64,000 nt of DNA from Nesterenkonia sandarakina (GCF_003003175.1 NZ_PVTY01000003.1:62001-126000); one strand, 5' to 3'. Counted from the first letter of the stretch, positions 17,042 to 25,800 are shown. Translations and numbers: made by a program. The notes: a model not told the origin generated them from the letters alone.

Positions 17042-18238
17042 CTAGGTGAAGGCTCCTACTCCGGTCACCGCGCGTCCTACGATCAGCGCGTTGATCTCGT
17101 GGGTGCCCTCATAGGAGTAGATGGCCTCGGCGTCGGCATGGAAGCGGGCGACGTCGGTGTCCAGGGTGATCCCGTTGCCTCCGCAGACCTCGCGGGCCAG
17201 CGCCACCGTCTCGCGCAGTCGCAGCGAGGTGTACATCTTGGCCAGCGCGGAGTTCTCGTCGCGGTAGATCCCTGCGGCCTGCTGCTCGGTGAGCTGGACG
17301 ACCATGCCCAGGGAGGCGGTCAGGTTGCCCAGCATCAGTGCGAGCTTCTCCTGGATCAGCTGGAACCCGGCGATGGGCCGGCCGAACTGCTCGCGCTGCC
17401 GGACGTAGCTCAGCGCGGCCTCGTAGGCGCCGGCCATGGCCCCGGTGGCCATCCACGCCACGTCCGAGCGCATCCGGCGCAGACATCCTGCGACGTCGGA
17501 GAAGCTGTTGATCCGCTGCAGCCGTGCGCTGTCCCGGACCCGGACCTGATGGTAGGTGATGTCGGCGTTCTGCATGATCCGCAGCGAGGCCTTGCGCGGG
17601 ATGACCTTCATGGAGACTCCCGCGGCGGAGGTCGGGACCAGGAAGCACTTCACCTGGCCGTCGGCGGTGTCCCGTGCGAAGGTGGCGACGACGTCGGCCG
17701 CGGTGGCGCCGCCGATCCAGCGCTTGGCCCCCTCGATGATCCAGTCCTGGGTCTGCGGATCCTGGGTGGCCGTGGTCGCCAGACCTCCGGCGACGTCGGA
17801 TCCGTGCTCGGGCTCGGTCAGCCCGAACACCCCGGTGAGCTCGTGGGAGACGATCTTCGGGTCCAGCTCGCGGGCCTGCTCGGCGGAGCCGCCCACGGCG
17901 CAGACCGTGCGGAACAGGCTGGCCTGGGCGTTGTAATAGGTGGCCACGTTGATGTCGCACCGGGTGAGCTCGAAGTTCCGGAAGCCCAGGAAGAGGTCCC
18001 GGATCGGCTCCCCCGCCCCGCGCAGGGCCGGCGGGTCCATCAGCTCCAGGCCGCGCAGCGGGGCGATGATCTCCGCCGGGAAGCGGGCCTCATCCCATGC
18101 CGCATTCAGGTGCGGATGGACCTGGGTGCTGAGCACCTCGCGCAGCTCGGTGATCACGCCGCGCTCGGCGGGGGTGAGTCGTTCCGCGAAGCCGTAGAGG
18201 TCCGAGGGGATGACCGTGCCGGTGACAGGTTCACGCAT
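17042..18238 (-). CDS. Acyl-CoA dehydrogenase
   Basis: 398 residues, full-length FAD-dependent acyl-CoA dehydrogenase. It contains FGLTEPEHGSD, KRWIGGATAADV, QEKLALM and the C-terminal YSYEGTHEINALIVGRA, whose Glu near residue 375 is at the catalytic-base position of the glutaryl/isovaleryl-CoA-dehydrogenase-like group. It would oxidise a saturated side chain (for example dihydroferuloyl- to feruloyl-CoA), the role proposed for PhdD in C. glutamicum. Its start overlaps the amidohydrolase stop by 8 bp, so the two are translationally coupled. Confidence 0.92.
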   Translation of the reverse strand: MREPVTGTVIPSDLYGFAERLTPAERGVITELREVLSTQVHPHLNAAWDEARFPAEIIAPLRGLELMDPPALRGAGEPIRDLFLGFRNFELTRCDINVATYYNAQASLFRTVCAVGGSAEQARELDPKIVSHELTGVFGLTEPEHGSDVAGGLATTATQDPQTQDWIIEGAKRWIGGATAADVVATFARDTADGQVKCFLVPTSAAGVSMKVIPRKASLRIMQNADITYHQVRVRDSARLQRINSFSDVAGCLRRMRSDVAWMATGAMAGAYEAALSYVRQREQFGRPIAGFQLIQEKLALMLGNLTASLGMVVQLTEQQAAGIYRDENSALAKMYTSLRLRETVALAREVCGGNGITLDTDVARFHADAEAIYSYEGTHEINALIVGRAVTGVGAFT

Positions 18239-19133
18239 GAGCTGCTCCTGATTCGTCGAGCCCGAGCAGCGCGACCGCGTTGTGCTTGAGGATCTTCGGC
18301 CGGACCTCGTCCTTGATCGGCAGCTCGGCGAAGGCGCGCAGCCATTTCTCCGGCGTGATCAGCGGATAGTCGGTGCCGAAGAGCAGCTTGGCGGAGAGGA
18401 TGTTGTTCGCGCTGCGGACCAGAGCTGAAGGGAAGTACTTCGGGGACCAGCCGGAGAGGTCGATGTAGACGTTGGACTTGTGCGTGGCGATCGAGATCGC
18501 CTCGTCCTGCCAGGGCACCGAAGGGTGCGCCATGATGATCGGCAGCCCGGGGAAGTCCGCCGCGACGTCGTCGAGCAGCAGCGGATTGGAGTACTTCAGC
18601 TTCAACCCCGCCCCGCCGGGCGTGCCCGCGCCCATGCCGTTCTGTCCGGTGTGGAAGATCAGCGGCAGCCCGATCTCCTGCAGCGTCTCCCAGAGCGGGT
18701 AGAACTGCTGGTCGGAGGGGTCGAAGCCCTGCACCGTGGGGTGGAACTTGAATCCGCGGACTCCGAGCTCCTCGGCCTGGCGCCGGGCCTCCATCAGGGC
18801 CGCGGGTCCCGTGCGGGGGTCCACCGAGCCGAAGGGAAGCAGCACGTCGTTGTTGCGCAGGCATCCCGCGACCAGATCGTCGATCGAGTTCGGCGCGTGC
18901 TGCATCTGGGTCCGGGCGTCCACGGTGAAGACCACGGCCGCCATCCGATGGGACCGGTACACCTCCGCGATGCGATCGATCGAGGGCGTGCGCTCCTCGG
19001 TCTTGAAGTACTTCGCGGAGGCGTCGAAGAACAGCTCGGGCAGCGCCCGATGTCCGTCGGAGTCCATCTCCAGGTGGACATGGGTGTCCACAGCTTCGAT
19101 CGTGGCTACGTCGATCGCGGATCGGTATCGCAT
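18231..19133 (-). CDS. Amidohydrolase-2 family hydrolase (CouO/PhdC-like candidate)
   Basis: 300 residues from ATG 19133; the open frame upstream has no domain content. The metal-dependent TIM barrel shows DTHVHLEM (His18, His20), FKFHPTVQGF, FHTGQNG, IMAHPSVPW and LFGTDYPL. This family includes ACMSD-type decarboxylases and hydrolases. Next to a CoA ligase, hydratase, dehydrogenases and a MarR regulator, and in the absence of a thiolase, it fits the hydrolase proposed to cleave the beta-ketoacyl-CoA in the cou and phd pathways. An alternative is an aromatic decarboxylase. The role is inferred from context. Confidence 0.8.
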   Translation of the reverse strand: MRYRSAIDVATIEAVDTHVHLEMDSDGHRALPELFFDASAKYFKTEERTPSIDRIAEVYRSHRMAAVVFTVDARTQMQHAPNSIDDLVAGCLRNNDVLLPFGSVDPRTGPAALMEARRQAEELGVRGFKFHPTVQGFDPSDQQFYPLWETLQEIGLPLIFHTGQNGMGAGTPGGAGLKLKYSNPLLLDDVAADFPGLPIIMAHPSVPWQDEAISIATHKSNVYIDLSGWSPKYFPSALVRSANNILSAKLLFGTDYPLITPEKWLRAFAELPIKDEVRPKILKHNAVALLGLDESGAAHA

Positions 19134-19215
19134 CGGGAGGGGCCCTTTCCGGCTCGGTCTGCTCGGGCTGTTCGGTCTGTCAGGTCGTTCGCGGCGCGTG
19201 GCGCGGGCTGCGTGC

Positions 19216-20139
19216 TCAGGGGGTGGGCTGCAGCTCGGCGGGGAGCTCCGGCATGGACTCGCCCACCGACTGCAGGTGAGCACCGATGATGTCGCGGCCC
19301 TCGGTCTGCAGCGTGGCGTAGTCCCAGCCGCCGTCGTGGTATTCCTGGACCACCGGCTCCGGGTGGCTCCAGACCTGCAGGCGGTCGCCGCCGGCGCCGA
19401 TGACCTGCCCGGTGATGCCTTCGACGGCGTCGGAGGAGAGGAACGCGACGACGCCGGCCGCATCGGCTGCCGTGCCGAAGCCGAGGCCCTTGCGGAAGAA
19501 GTCGGGCATGGGCTCACCCTGCTCGTCGGCCTCCACGGCCTTCTGGAAGTACGGCACCGTCTTGGTCATGGCGGTGGCGGCCACCGGGATCACGGCGTTG
19601 ACGCTGACTCCGGCGCGCTTCATCTCCAGCGCCCAGGTGCGCACCATGCCGACGATGCCGGCCTTCGCGGCCGCGTAGTTGGTCTGTCCGAAGTTTCCGC
19701 GCTGACCGGTGGGGGAGCCGATGCAGACGATCCGCCCGGCGACGCCCTCGGTCTTGAAGTGTTTGAACGCCGCCCGGACACAGGTGAAGGTGCCCTTCAG
19801 GTGGACGTTGATCACGGCGTCGAAGTCCTCGTCGGACATCTTCAGCAGCGACTTGTCGCGCAGGATCCCGGCGTTGGTGACCAGGATGTCGAGGCCGCCG
19901 AAGCTGGTCAGCGCGGCCTGGACCAGCTGCTCCGCGGTCTCGGTGGAGCCCACCGGGGCCACGACGGCGACGGCGCGGCCGCCGGCGGATTCGATCGTCG
20001 CCACGGCGGCGTCGGCGTGGGCCTGGTCCACGTCGTTGATGACGACGGCGGCGCCCTGGGCGGCGAGTTCCTGGGCGTATGCGAGTCCCAGTCCGGCTCC
20101 GGACCCGGTCACGATGGCTACCTTGCCTTGCAACGACAT
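19216..20139 (-). CDS. SDR-family 3-hydroxyacyl-CoA dehydrogenase-like oxidoreductase
   Basis: 307 residues from ATG 20139, which has AAGGAGA upstream; an ATG at 20214 would start inside the regulatory region. The Rossmann motif TGSGAGLG (11-18), TNAGILRD, and catalytic Tyr155 and Lys159 (TNYAAAK) are present. The N-terminal sequence and the long C-terminal extension resemble the SDR domain of multifunctional beta-oxidation enzymes, so oxidation of a 3-hydroxyacyl-CoA is likely (a CouN-like step). It is divergent from the MarR regulator. Confidence 0.9.
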   Translation of the reverse strand: MSLQGKVAIVTGSGAGLGLAYAQELAAQGAAVVINDVDQAHADAAVATIESAGGRAVAVVAPVGSTETAEQLVQAALTSFGGLDILVTNAGILRDKSLLKMSDEDFDAVINVHLKGTFTCVRAAFKHFKTEGVAGRIVCIGSPTGQRGNFGQTNYAAAKAGIVGMVRTWALEMKRAGVSVNAVIPVAATAMTKTVPYFQKAVEADEQGEPMPDFFRKGLGFGTAADAAGVVAFLSSDAVEGITGQVIGAGGDRLQVWSHPEPVVQEYHDGGWDYATLQTEGRDIIGAHLQSVGESMPELPAELQPTP

Positions 20140-20201
20140 AGTCTCTCCTTCTGTATGACCTGACGGTCTAGGTTTACTGTGATACATCTCACTTGATAAT
20201 A

Positions 20202-20219
20202 TTGAGAAAGTCAATGATT
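20202..20219. promoter_or_regulatory. Candidate MarR operator, site 1 (SDR/marR intergenic)
   Basis: TTGAGAAAGTCAATGATT matches 15 of 18 positions of 23832-23849, upstream of the ABC importer; the last 12 bases (AAGTCAATGATT) are identical. The surrounding AT-rich stretch 20172-20222 contains repeated TTGA/TCAA half-sites. The position between divergent SDR and marR genes suits a MarR autoregulatory operator. Confidence 0.65.
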
Positions 20220-20271
20220 TGGCTTCTCATCCGTCCAATCCCGCATCCGGGAACCGCTGCTAGGAGAATCC

Positions 20272-20772
20272 ATGCCCCCCTCGACCACCGCCGCCTCCGC
20301 CGCGGCGCCGTCTTCGACGAAGTCGGCCACCAGCGAGGGAAGCGAGGAGCGCTTTCTGCACTCTCCCCTGGCTCGAGAGGTCGCCTTCCTGACTGCGCGT
20401 GCCCGTGGCCGGGGCAATGCCCTGGCCAACCAGCTGCTGGCAGATCTGGACCTGAAGGTCCGGCATTTCTCGGTGCTCGCCATGGCCTGCTCCGGGACCA
20501 ACCCCTCGCAGCGTGAGCTGGGAGGGTTCCTGGATCTGGACCCCAGCCAGGTCGTCGCGCTGGTGGACGTGCTGGAGGGTCGAGGTGTGATCCGCCGGGA
20601 GCCTGACCCGCGGGACCGGCGCTCCAAGATCCTGGTCGCCACCGAGGCTGGCCAGGAGCTCTACGCCCAGGCCGCCCGGCGCACCCGCGAGGCCGAGGAT
20701 CAGACCCTGAAGAAGCTGAGTTCCGCTGAGCGGGATCAGCTGCGCGAGCTGCTCGCCCGCATCGTCTTCTAG
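20272..20772 (+). CDS. MarR-family regulator (CouR/PhdR-like candidate)
   Basis: 166 residues with a roughly 30-residue Ala/Ser-rich N-terminal tail, then the MarR winged helix: the recognition region SQRELGGFLDLDPSQVVALV and the wing VIRREPDPRDRRSK are clear. It lies divergent from the SDR-led operon. CouR (Rhodococcus) and PhdR (Corynebacterium) are MarR repressors of phenylpropanoid genes released by the CoA thioester or acid. The same role is inferred here from context and from the shared operator sequence upstream of the importer operon. Confidence 0.87.
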   Translation: MPPSTTAASAAAPSSTKSATSEGSEERFLHSPLAREVAFLTARARGRGNALANQLLADLDLKVRHFSVLAMACSGTNPSQRELGGFLDLDPSQVVALVDVLEGRGVIRREPDPRDRRSKILVATEAGQELYAQAARRTREAEDQTLKKLSSAERDQLRELLARIVF

Positions 20773-20885
20773 GCCCGGCTCCCGTCTCAGCACCGGGTCC
20801 TCGGCCCCGGCCGGGATCCCGGGCCCCAGTCCCAACACCGGGCCCCGGGGCCAGATTCGGCCCCGGCGCCCCGGTCCCGGTCGGA
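20773..20885. other. Extremely GC-rich palindromic convergent intergenic region
   Basis: A 113-bp segment between the ends of marR and the ABC ATPase gene made almost wholly of C and G, with overlapping palindromes around CCGGGCCCCGGGG (about 20837-20851) and repeated CACCGGG and GGCCCCGG blocks. It can fold several ways and probably terminates transcription from both sides. No gene was seen in it. Confidence 0.6.
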
Positions 20886-21794
20886 CTACTTCATGGCGAC
20901 GGCATCCTCGGGCCGGAAGCCCTTCTTCGCCAGCTGGATCTGCTCATAGACGTGGTGACGCAGCTCGGCGAACCGCTGGGAGGATCTGGTCTCGAGCTGA
21001 TCCCGCTCCGCCGGAAGGTCCACCAGCACGTCCTCCTGGATGATCGTCGGCGAGGAGGACAGGATGATCACCCGCTCGCCGAGATACACGGACTCATCGA
21101 TGTCATGGGTCACGAAGAGCACCGAGACGCCCAGCTTCTTCCAGATGCCGCGGACCAGGTCCTCCAGGTCCGCACGGGTCTGGGCATCCACCGCCGCGAA
21201 GGGCTCATCCATGAGCAGCACCTCCGGCTGATAGGCCACGGCGCGGGCGATCGCCACGCGCTGCTGCATGCCGCCGGAGAGCTGCCAGGGATAGGACTTC
21301 GGCACATGGGCCAGTCCCACCGCCTCCAGAGCCTGCTCCACCGCCTCCTTGCGGGCGGCCTTGTCCATCCCCTGGTTCTTCAGCGGCAGCTCGACGTTCT
21401 CGGCCACACGAAGCCAGGGGAAGAGCGAGCGGCCATATTCCTGGAAGACCACTGCCATCGACTTCGGCGGTCCGGTGACCTTCTGTCCGTGCAGCGTGAC
21501 CTCTCCGGCGCTGGGCGCCATCAGGCCTGAGATGCACTTGAGCAGCGTGGTCTTGCCCGAGCCGGAGGGTCCCACCAGGCAGGCCAGCTGACCCTTGGGC
21601 AGATCGAAGGTCAGGTTCCTGACCGCCTCGATGTCGCCGCCGTCGGTGTGGTAGACCTTCTTCAGGTTCTGCACCGAGAGCATCGGCTGCTCGCCGGGCA
21701 TGGTCTTGCCCACCGGGATCCGGCCGTCCGGGGTCTCCTGGATGCTGGACTGGCTGATCACGGGGTTCGTGGGCTGTGAGTGCGCGGAGGTCAT
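20886..21794 (-). CDS. NitT/TauT-type ABC importer ATPase
   Basis: 302 residues. Walker A GPSGSGKTTLLKCI, the signature LSGGMQQRVAIARA and Walker B VLLMDEPFAAVD are intact, and the phrase VVFQEYGRSLFPW is usual for the SsuB/TauB/NrtD group. A roughly 35-residue N-terminal extension precedes the domain. It forms an importer with the two permeases encoded immediately upstream. The NMT1-type receptors are encoded 4.5-6.7 kb downstream in the same orientation. Confidence 0.92.
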   Translation of the reverse strand: MTSAHSQPTNPVISQSSIQETPDGRIPVGKTMPGEQPMLSVQNLKKVYHTDGGDIEAVRNLTFDLPKGQLACLVGPSGSGKTTLLKCISGLMAPSAGEVTLHGQKVTGPPKSMAVVFQEYGRSLFPWLRVAENVELPLKNQGMDKAARKEAVEQALEAVGLAHVPKSYPWQLSGGMQQRVAIARAVAYQPEVLLMDEPFAAVDAQTRADLEDLVRGIWKKLGVSVLFVTHDIDESVYLGERVIILSSSPTIIQEDVLVDLPAERDQLETRSSQRFAELRHHVYEQIQLAKKGFRPEDAVAMK

Positions 21795-21911
21795 CTCCGG
21801 GTCCCTTCTCTGGAAGTGAAGTCTGTGGAACTGGTGTCTCTGGAGCGTGTTCAGGGGTGTGGCCTCGGCGGCGTGCGGTCGCCGGTTCGCCTGGTCGATG
21901 CGAGTCCGAGC

Positions 21912-22685
21912 TCAGGCTGACTGCTCGATCTCGCGCAGCCCGTGGTACCAGCCCAGGACCCAACGCTCGGTGAGCTGGAAGATGAACGAGAGCACCACGC
22001 CGATCAGGCCCAGCAGGACGATCCCGGACCACATCTCCGGGATGGCGAAGGAGCGCTGGAACTGCACGATCGCGAAGCCCAGCCCCTCGGTGGAGGCGAA
22101 CATCTCCGAGATCACCATCAGGATCAGCGCGATGGAGAGCGACTGCCGGATGCCGGCCATGATCTGTGGCATGGCCGAGGGCAGGATCAGGTAGCGGACG
22201 CTGTTGAACTTGGTCATCCCATAGGTCCGGCTGGTGTCGGCCAGCACCTCGTCCATGGAGCGGACACCCTCGATGGTGTTGAGCAGGATCGGCCAGACCG
22301 CGCCGAGCACGATCACCGAGACCTTCATCTCGTCGCCGATGCCGATCAGCAGCATGATCACCGGGATCAGCACGGGCGGCGGGATGGCCCGGAAGAACTC
22401 CAGGGTCGGTTCCAGCAGCGCGCGGAGCCACCGGAAGGAGCCGATCAGCAGTCCGCCGACGATGCCGATCAGGATCGAGAGCGCGATGCCGGTCATGAGC
22501 CTTCCCAGGGAGGGGAAGACGTCGCTGACGAAGCGCTCGCTGGTCCAGGTCTCGAAGAAGGTCTCGATCAGCAGCTGAGGCGTCGGGACGAAGAAGCTCG
22601 CCTCACCCAGCGTCGCGACGAACCAGATGAGGACCAGGATCAGCGGAAGCGCCACGATGTGCAGAAAAGTACGGATATAGGTCAT
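21912..22685 (-). CDS. ABC importer permease (BPD type)
   Basis: 257 residues with about six membrane spans, the size of SsuC/TauC permeases. The cytoplasmic coupling EAA-like loop is visible in LADTSRTYGMTKFNSVRYLILPSAMP. The gene overlaps the upstream permease gene by 4 bp (ATGA). The two permeases are likely to form a heterodimer with the following ATPase. Confidence 0.92.
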   Translation of the reverse strand: MTYIRTFLHIVALPLILVLIWFVATLGEASFFVPTPQLLIETFFETWTSERFVSDVFPSLGRLMTGIALSILIGIVGGLLIGSFRWLRALLEPTLEFFRAIPPPVLIPVIMLLIGIGDEMKVSVIVLGAVWPILLNTIEGVRSMDEVLADTSRTYGMTKFNSVRYLILPSAMPQIMAGIRQSLSIALILMVISEMFASTEGLGFAIVQFQRSFAIPEMWSGIVLLGLIGVVLSFIFQLTERWVLGWYHGLREIEQSA

Positions 22686-23731
22686 GCCGCCACCTCCGTG
22701 CGGACCGAGGAATGCCAGGACAGGATCTTGCGCTCGATCATGCGCATGACCAGGTTGACCAGGACCCCGAGCAGGCCGGTGGCCAGCACGAGGGCGTACA
22801 TGGAGACGTAGTTGCCGCCGGACTGGGCCCGGCTGATCTCGGCGCCCAGGCCGGGGGTGCCGATGATCAGTCCGGCGGTGATGGCCAGGATCAGCGCCAC
22901 CGCGGCCGCCAGGCGAACACCGGTCATCACGTACGGCAGCGCCGTCGGGAAGATCACGTAGCGGATCCGGGCGACGGGCCCGAGGCCGTAGGACCGGGCG
23001 GTGTTCATCGCCACCGAGTCCACATCGGCGACTCCGTAGAGCACCTGGATCAGAACCTGCCAGAAGCAGGCATAGACGATCAGCATCAGGGCGGACTCGA
23101 TGTCGGTGCCCAGGAGCAGGACCGCCAGCGGGATCAGCGCCACCGAGGGCACGGGGCGCAGGAACTCGATGGTGGAATTCGTGAACCGGCGCAGGAACGT
23201 GGACGATCCGATGATGAAGCCCAGCACGGTGGCGAGCACCACGGCGATGATCATGCCCAGCGCCCAGGCCCGCATGGTGTCACCCACGGCGACCCAGAAG
23301 TCTGTCAGTCCGAAGTTGCTGATCAGTCCACCGATGGCCTCAGAGGCCGGGGGCATGAAGCGCGCATTGACCAGTCCGGTCACCGGCAGGAGCTCCCAGG
23401 TCAGGAGCATGCCGAGCACGCCGGCCGCGCCCAGGGCCTTGGTGCCGAGTCCGCGCCGTCGTCGTCGTCGGGCTCGACCGGGTCCTGAGGTCGTCGCGCG
23501 ACCGGTCGCGCCGCTCTGCGCCACCGAGGTCAGCGGGGCCGCGGGGTCAGGCCGGGTGGCGATGTCCAGGCCGGCCGAGGTCGAGACGTCGGTGTGCCGG
23601 CGGATGTCACCGCCCCGGCGGTCCGCGGCGGCGGAGGCCTCCCAGCGGTGCAGCCGGTGGACGTCCTCCTCACGGGTCCGGGGGGCATCACCGCGGGGAT
23701 CGATCCCCGGGCTTGAGCTCTCATCAGTCAT
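22682..23731 (-). CDS. ABC importer permease with long N-terminal tail
   Basis: 349 residues: a hydrophilic, Arg/Asp-rich tail of about 95 residues ending in RARRRRRRG, then a six-span BPD permease with the coupling loop in MNTARSYGLGPVARIRYVIF. The tail is absent from typical family members and is predicted to be cytoplasmic. First gene of the importer operon; its upstream region carries a copy of the candidate MarR operator. Confidence 0.9.
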   Translation of the reverse strand: MTDESSSPGIDPRGDAPRTREEDVHRLHRWEASAAADRRGGDIRRHTDVSTSAGLDIATRPDPAAPLTSVAQSGATGRATTSGPGRARRRRRRGLGTKALGAAGVLGMLLTWELLPVTGLVNARFMPPASEAIGGLISNFGLTDFWVAVGDTMRAWALGMIIAVVLATVLGFIIGSSTFLRRFTNSTIEFLRPVPSVALIPLAVLLLGTDIESALMLIVYACFWQVLIQVLYGVADVDSVAMNTARSYGLGPVARIRYVIFPTALPYVMTGVRLAAAVALILAITAGLIIGTPGLGAEISRAQSGGNYVSMYALVLATGLLGVLVNLVMRMIERKILSWHSSVRTEVAA

Positions 23732-23831
23732 CTATGACTCCTTGTGCAAGGTTGCTCGGATCACCACAGCCAGGTCGCTCGACTGTGATCCAGAACACAT
23801 CACGATCAGGATAGGCCCCCGCGGCCAATAG

Positions 23832-23862
23832 TTCAAGAAGTCAATGATTGAGATATTCAAGG
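23832..23862. promoter_or_regulatory. Candidate MarR operator, site 2 (importer promoter)
   Basis: The 18 bases 23832-23849 match site 1 (20202-20219) at 15 positions. The palindrome TCAATGATTGA (23841-23851) and the half-site pair TTGA-GATAT-TCAA (23848-23860) follow. It lies about 100 bp upstream of the first permease gene, so the MarR regulator may co-control import and catabolism. Confidence 0.6.
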
Positions 23863-23883
23863 GCAATGCTGCACACCCACGAA

Positions 23884-23955
23884 TTGAGGGGCGGATTCTC
23901 CGAGCATCTCAAGCCCGAAGGGGCGAAAAGTACTCGCAGAATCCGCCCCTCAACG
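23884..23955. repeat. 72-bp palindromic dispersed element, copy B
   Basis: Same length as copy A (9081-9152), with 52 of 72 positions identical. The outer 20 bases at each end match at 19 (left) and about 20 of 22 (right), while the central 30 differ. The centre still forms a hairpin, now GCCC-GAAG-GGGC. It lies 16 bp beyond the stop of the ABC-2 permease gene, which runs toward it. Confidence 0.8.
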
Positions 23956-23970
23956 GGGTGGGAGTGGGGT

Positions 23971-25800
23971 TCAGCGGAGGAAGAGCTTCTTCATCCGGTA
24001 GGTCGTCAGAGCCAGTCCGGCGACGATCATCACCAGGTAGTAGCTGATGTGCACCAGGGTCAGGCCGCTGAAGTCCCAGAAGGCGATGTCGCGCATCAGC
24101 TCCACCGCGTGCCACAGCGGCAGCGCCTGGATGAACGCCTGGACCCCGGCGGGGTAGACGCTGATCGGGAAGAGCGTGGCCGAGAAGAGGAACATCGGCA
24201 TCAGCACCATCATCATCCAGTCCATCTGCTGGAACCGGGTCATGAAGGAGGTCACCGCCATCCCGATCGAGGCGAAGCCCAGGGCGACGAAGAGCGCGGT
24301 GCACCACATCAGCACCGCAGCCAGCGGATCGACCAGACCCCCGACCAGCAGCACGCCGAGGAAGCCCAGGGCGTAGAGCCCGCCGCGGAAGAGCGCCAGG
24401 CAGATCTCGCCCACCGCCACATCCACCGGGCCCAGCGATGTGGACATCATGGTCCGGTAGAGCTTGGTGATCTTGAGCTTGAAGAACACGTTCCAGGTGG
24501 AGTCGAAGATCGCACCGTTCATCGCCGAGACCGCGAGCAGCGCCGGGGCGATGAACGCCGCGTAGCTGATGGTCCCGCCGCCGCTCAAGCCGACCTGTTC
24601 GGCGTCGACCCCGGCGATCATCGGGGAGATGCCCAGGCCGAAGGAGGTCAGGAACAGCACCGGCTCCAGCAGGCCGGAGAGGAAGATGACTCCTCGGTTG
24701 TTCCGGATCGCGGTCAGCCCGCGACCGAACACCGCGCGGATGTTGCCGGAGTAGTAGTTCGCTCCGAAGCCGCGGCGGAAGGAGATCCGCGGAAGCTCCG
24801 AGCGAACGGGGGTCGCGGCGGAGCTGGTCTCGCCGGGGACCGAGCGGGCGACGTCGGAGGCGTCCTTCACCGCGAGCCGCTCCTGGCGCCTGGCATCGGC
24901 CTTGGCCCCCGGGGTGCGGCCGCGCCACTCCTCGAGGCCCAGCCGGCGGGTGAAGACCCGCACCGTCGCCAGCCAGGCGAGGATGGTGATGCCCAGCAGG
25001 TAGAGCACATGCACCAGGATCAGCCACGCCGGGGTGGGATGGCCGAAGGCGAGCACCCGGCCCAGCTCGTTGGCGTGCCAGATGGGGGAGAACCAGCCCA
25101 GGACCTGCAGGAAGCCCGGAAGGTTCGTCAACGGGTAGAAGGTGCCGGAGAAGAGGAAGAGCGGCATGATCACGAAGCGCTGGATCAGCGACATCTGACC
25201 CTTCTCGTCGCGCAGCGTGGAGACATACGCCATGATCGGCAGTCCGATCGCGAGCCCGCCGAGCATCGCGCTGGCGATCATCAGCACCCCCAGCGGGGAG
25301 CTGATCGCCCCGAAGAGGTAGAGCACCCCGGTGAAGATCGCGGCGTGGACCCCGAAGCGCACGCTGACCGCCAGGATGTGGCCCGAGGCGATCTGACCCG
25401 GGCTCAGCGGGGAGGCCTGGGCGCCGTAGTAGAGCCGACGCCACTTGAACCCCTCCATCACCGGGAAGGTGAACTCGATGCCCGCGGCCATGGCCACCGT
25501 GGAGGCCAGGATCGCCGGCGCGATGTACATCAGGTAGCTGCTGGCACCGTATTCGGCGAAGTCCCCGCCCTCGCCGACGAGCACGCCGAGGCCGAGCCCC
25601 ATGGCCAGGATGTACATGATCGGCTGGCTCACCGAGGAGAAGAGGATCACGGTGCCGTAGGCCCGCATGCTGCGCAGCGTGCGCTCGGCCTGGTGCAGCG
25701 CGCCGAAGCGTCGGGCCCGCCCGGCCATGGTCACCTTGTCCGCGGCCGGACTGTCGGGGTCCTGCAGCTCCGGGTCTCGGGTCAGGTGCTCAGTCGACAA
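23971..25800 (-). CDS. Fused double ABC-2 type permease
   Basis: 609 residues made of two homologous ABC-2 permease halves (about 30-290 and 345-609) joined by a charged linker (about 290-345). Each half has about six membrane segments and the family phrases MPLFLFSGTFYPLTNLPG and MPMFLFSATLFPISVYPAG. ABC-2 exporters normally use two separate or identical subunits; here both are in one chain. The start is TTG 25800, supported by GGGAGGACCC immediately upstream and an 11-bp overlap with the ATPase gene. It probably exports a drug, lipid or polysaccharide; the substrate is unknown. Confidence 0.88.
   Translation of the reverse strand: MSTEHLTRDPELQDPDSPAADKVTMAGRARRFGALHQAERTLRSMRAYGTVILFSSVSQPIMYILAMGLGLGVLVGEGGDFAEYGASSYLMYIAPAILASTVAMAAGIEFTFPVMEGFKWRRLYYGAQASPLSPGQIASGHILAVSVRFGVHAAIFTGVLYLFGAISSPLGVLMIASAMLGGLAIGLPIMAYVSTLRDEKGQMSLIQRFVIMPLFLFSGTFYPLTNLPGFLQVLGWFSPIWHANELGRVLAFGHPTPAWLILVHVLYLLGITILAWLATVRVFTRRLGLEEWRGRTPGAKADARRQERLAVKDASDVARSVPGETSSAATPVRSELPRISFRRGFGANYYSGNIRAVFGRGLTAIRNNRGVIFLSGLLEPVLFLTSFGLGISPMIAGVDAEQVGLSGGGTISYAAFIAPALLAVSAMNGAIFDSTWNVFFKLKITKLYRTMMSTSLGPVDVAVGEICLALFRGGLYALGFLGVLLVGGLVDPLAAVLMWCTALFVALGFASIGMAVTSFMTRFQQMDWMMMVLMPMFLFSATLFPISVYPAGVQAFIQALPLWHAVELMRDIAFWDFSGLTLVHISYYLVMIVAGLALTTYRMKKLFLR

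Noticed and set aside
19134-19517. N-terminal extension of the amidohydrolase
   Set aside because: It overlaps the SDR gene on the same strand in another frame and carries no domain.
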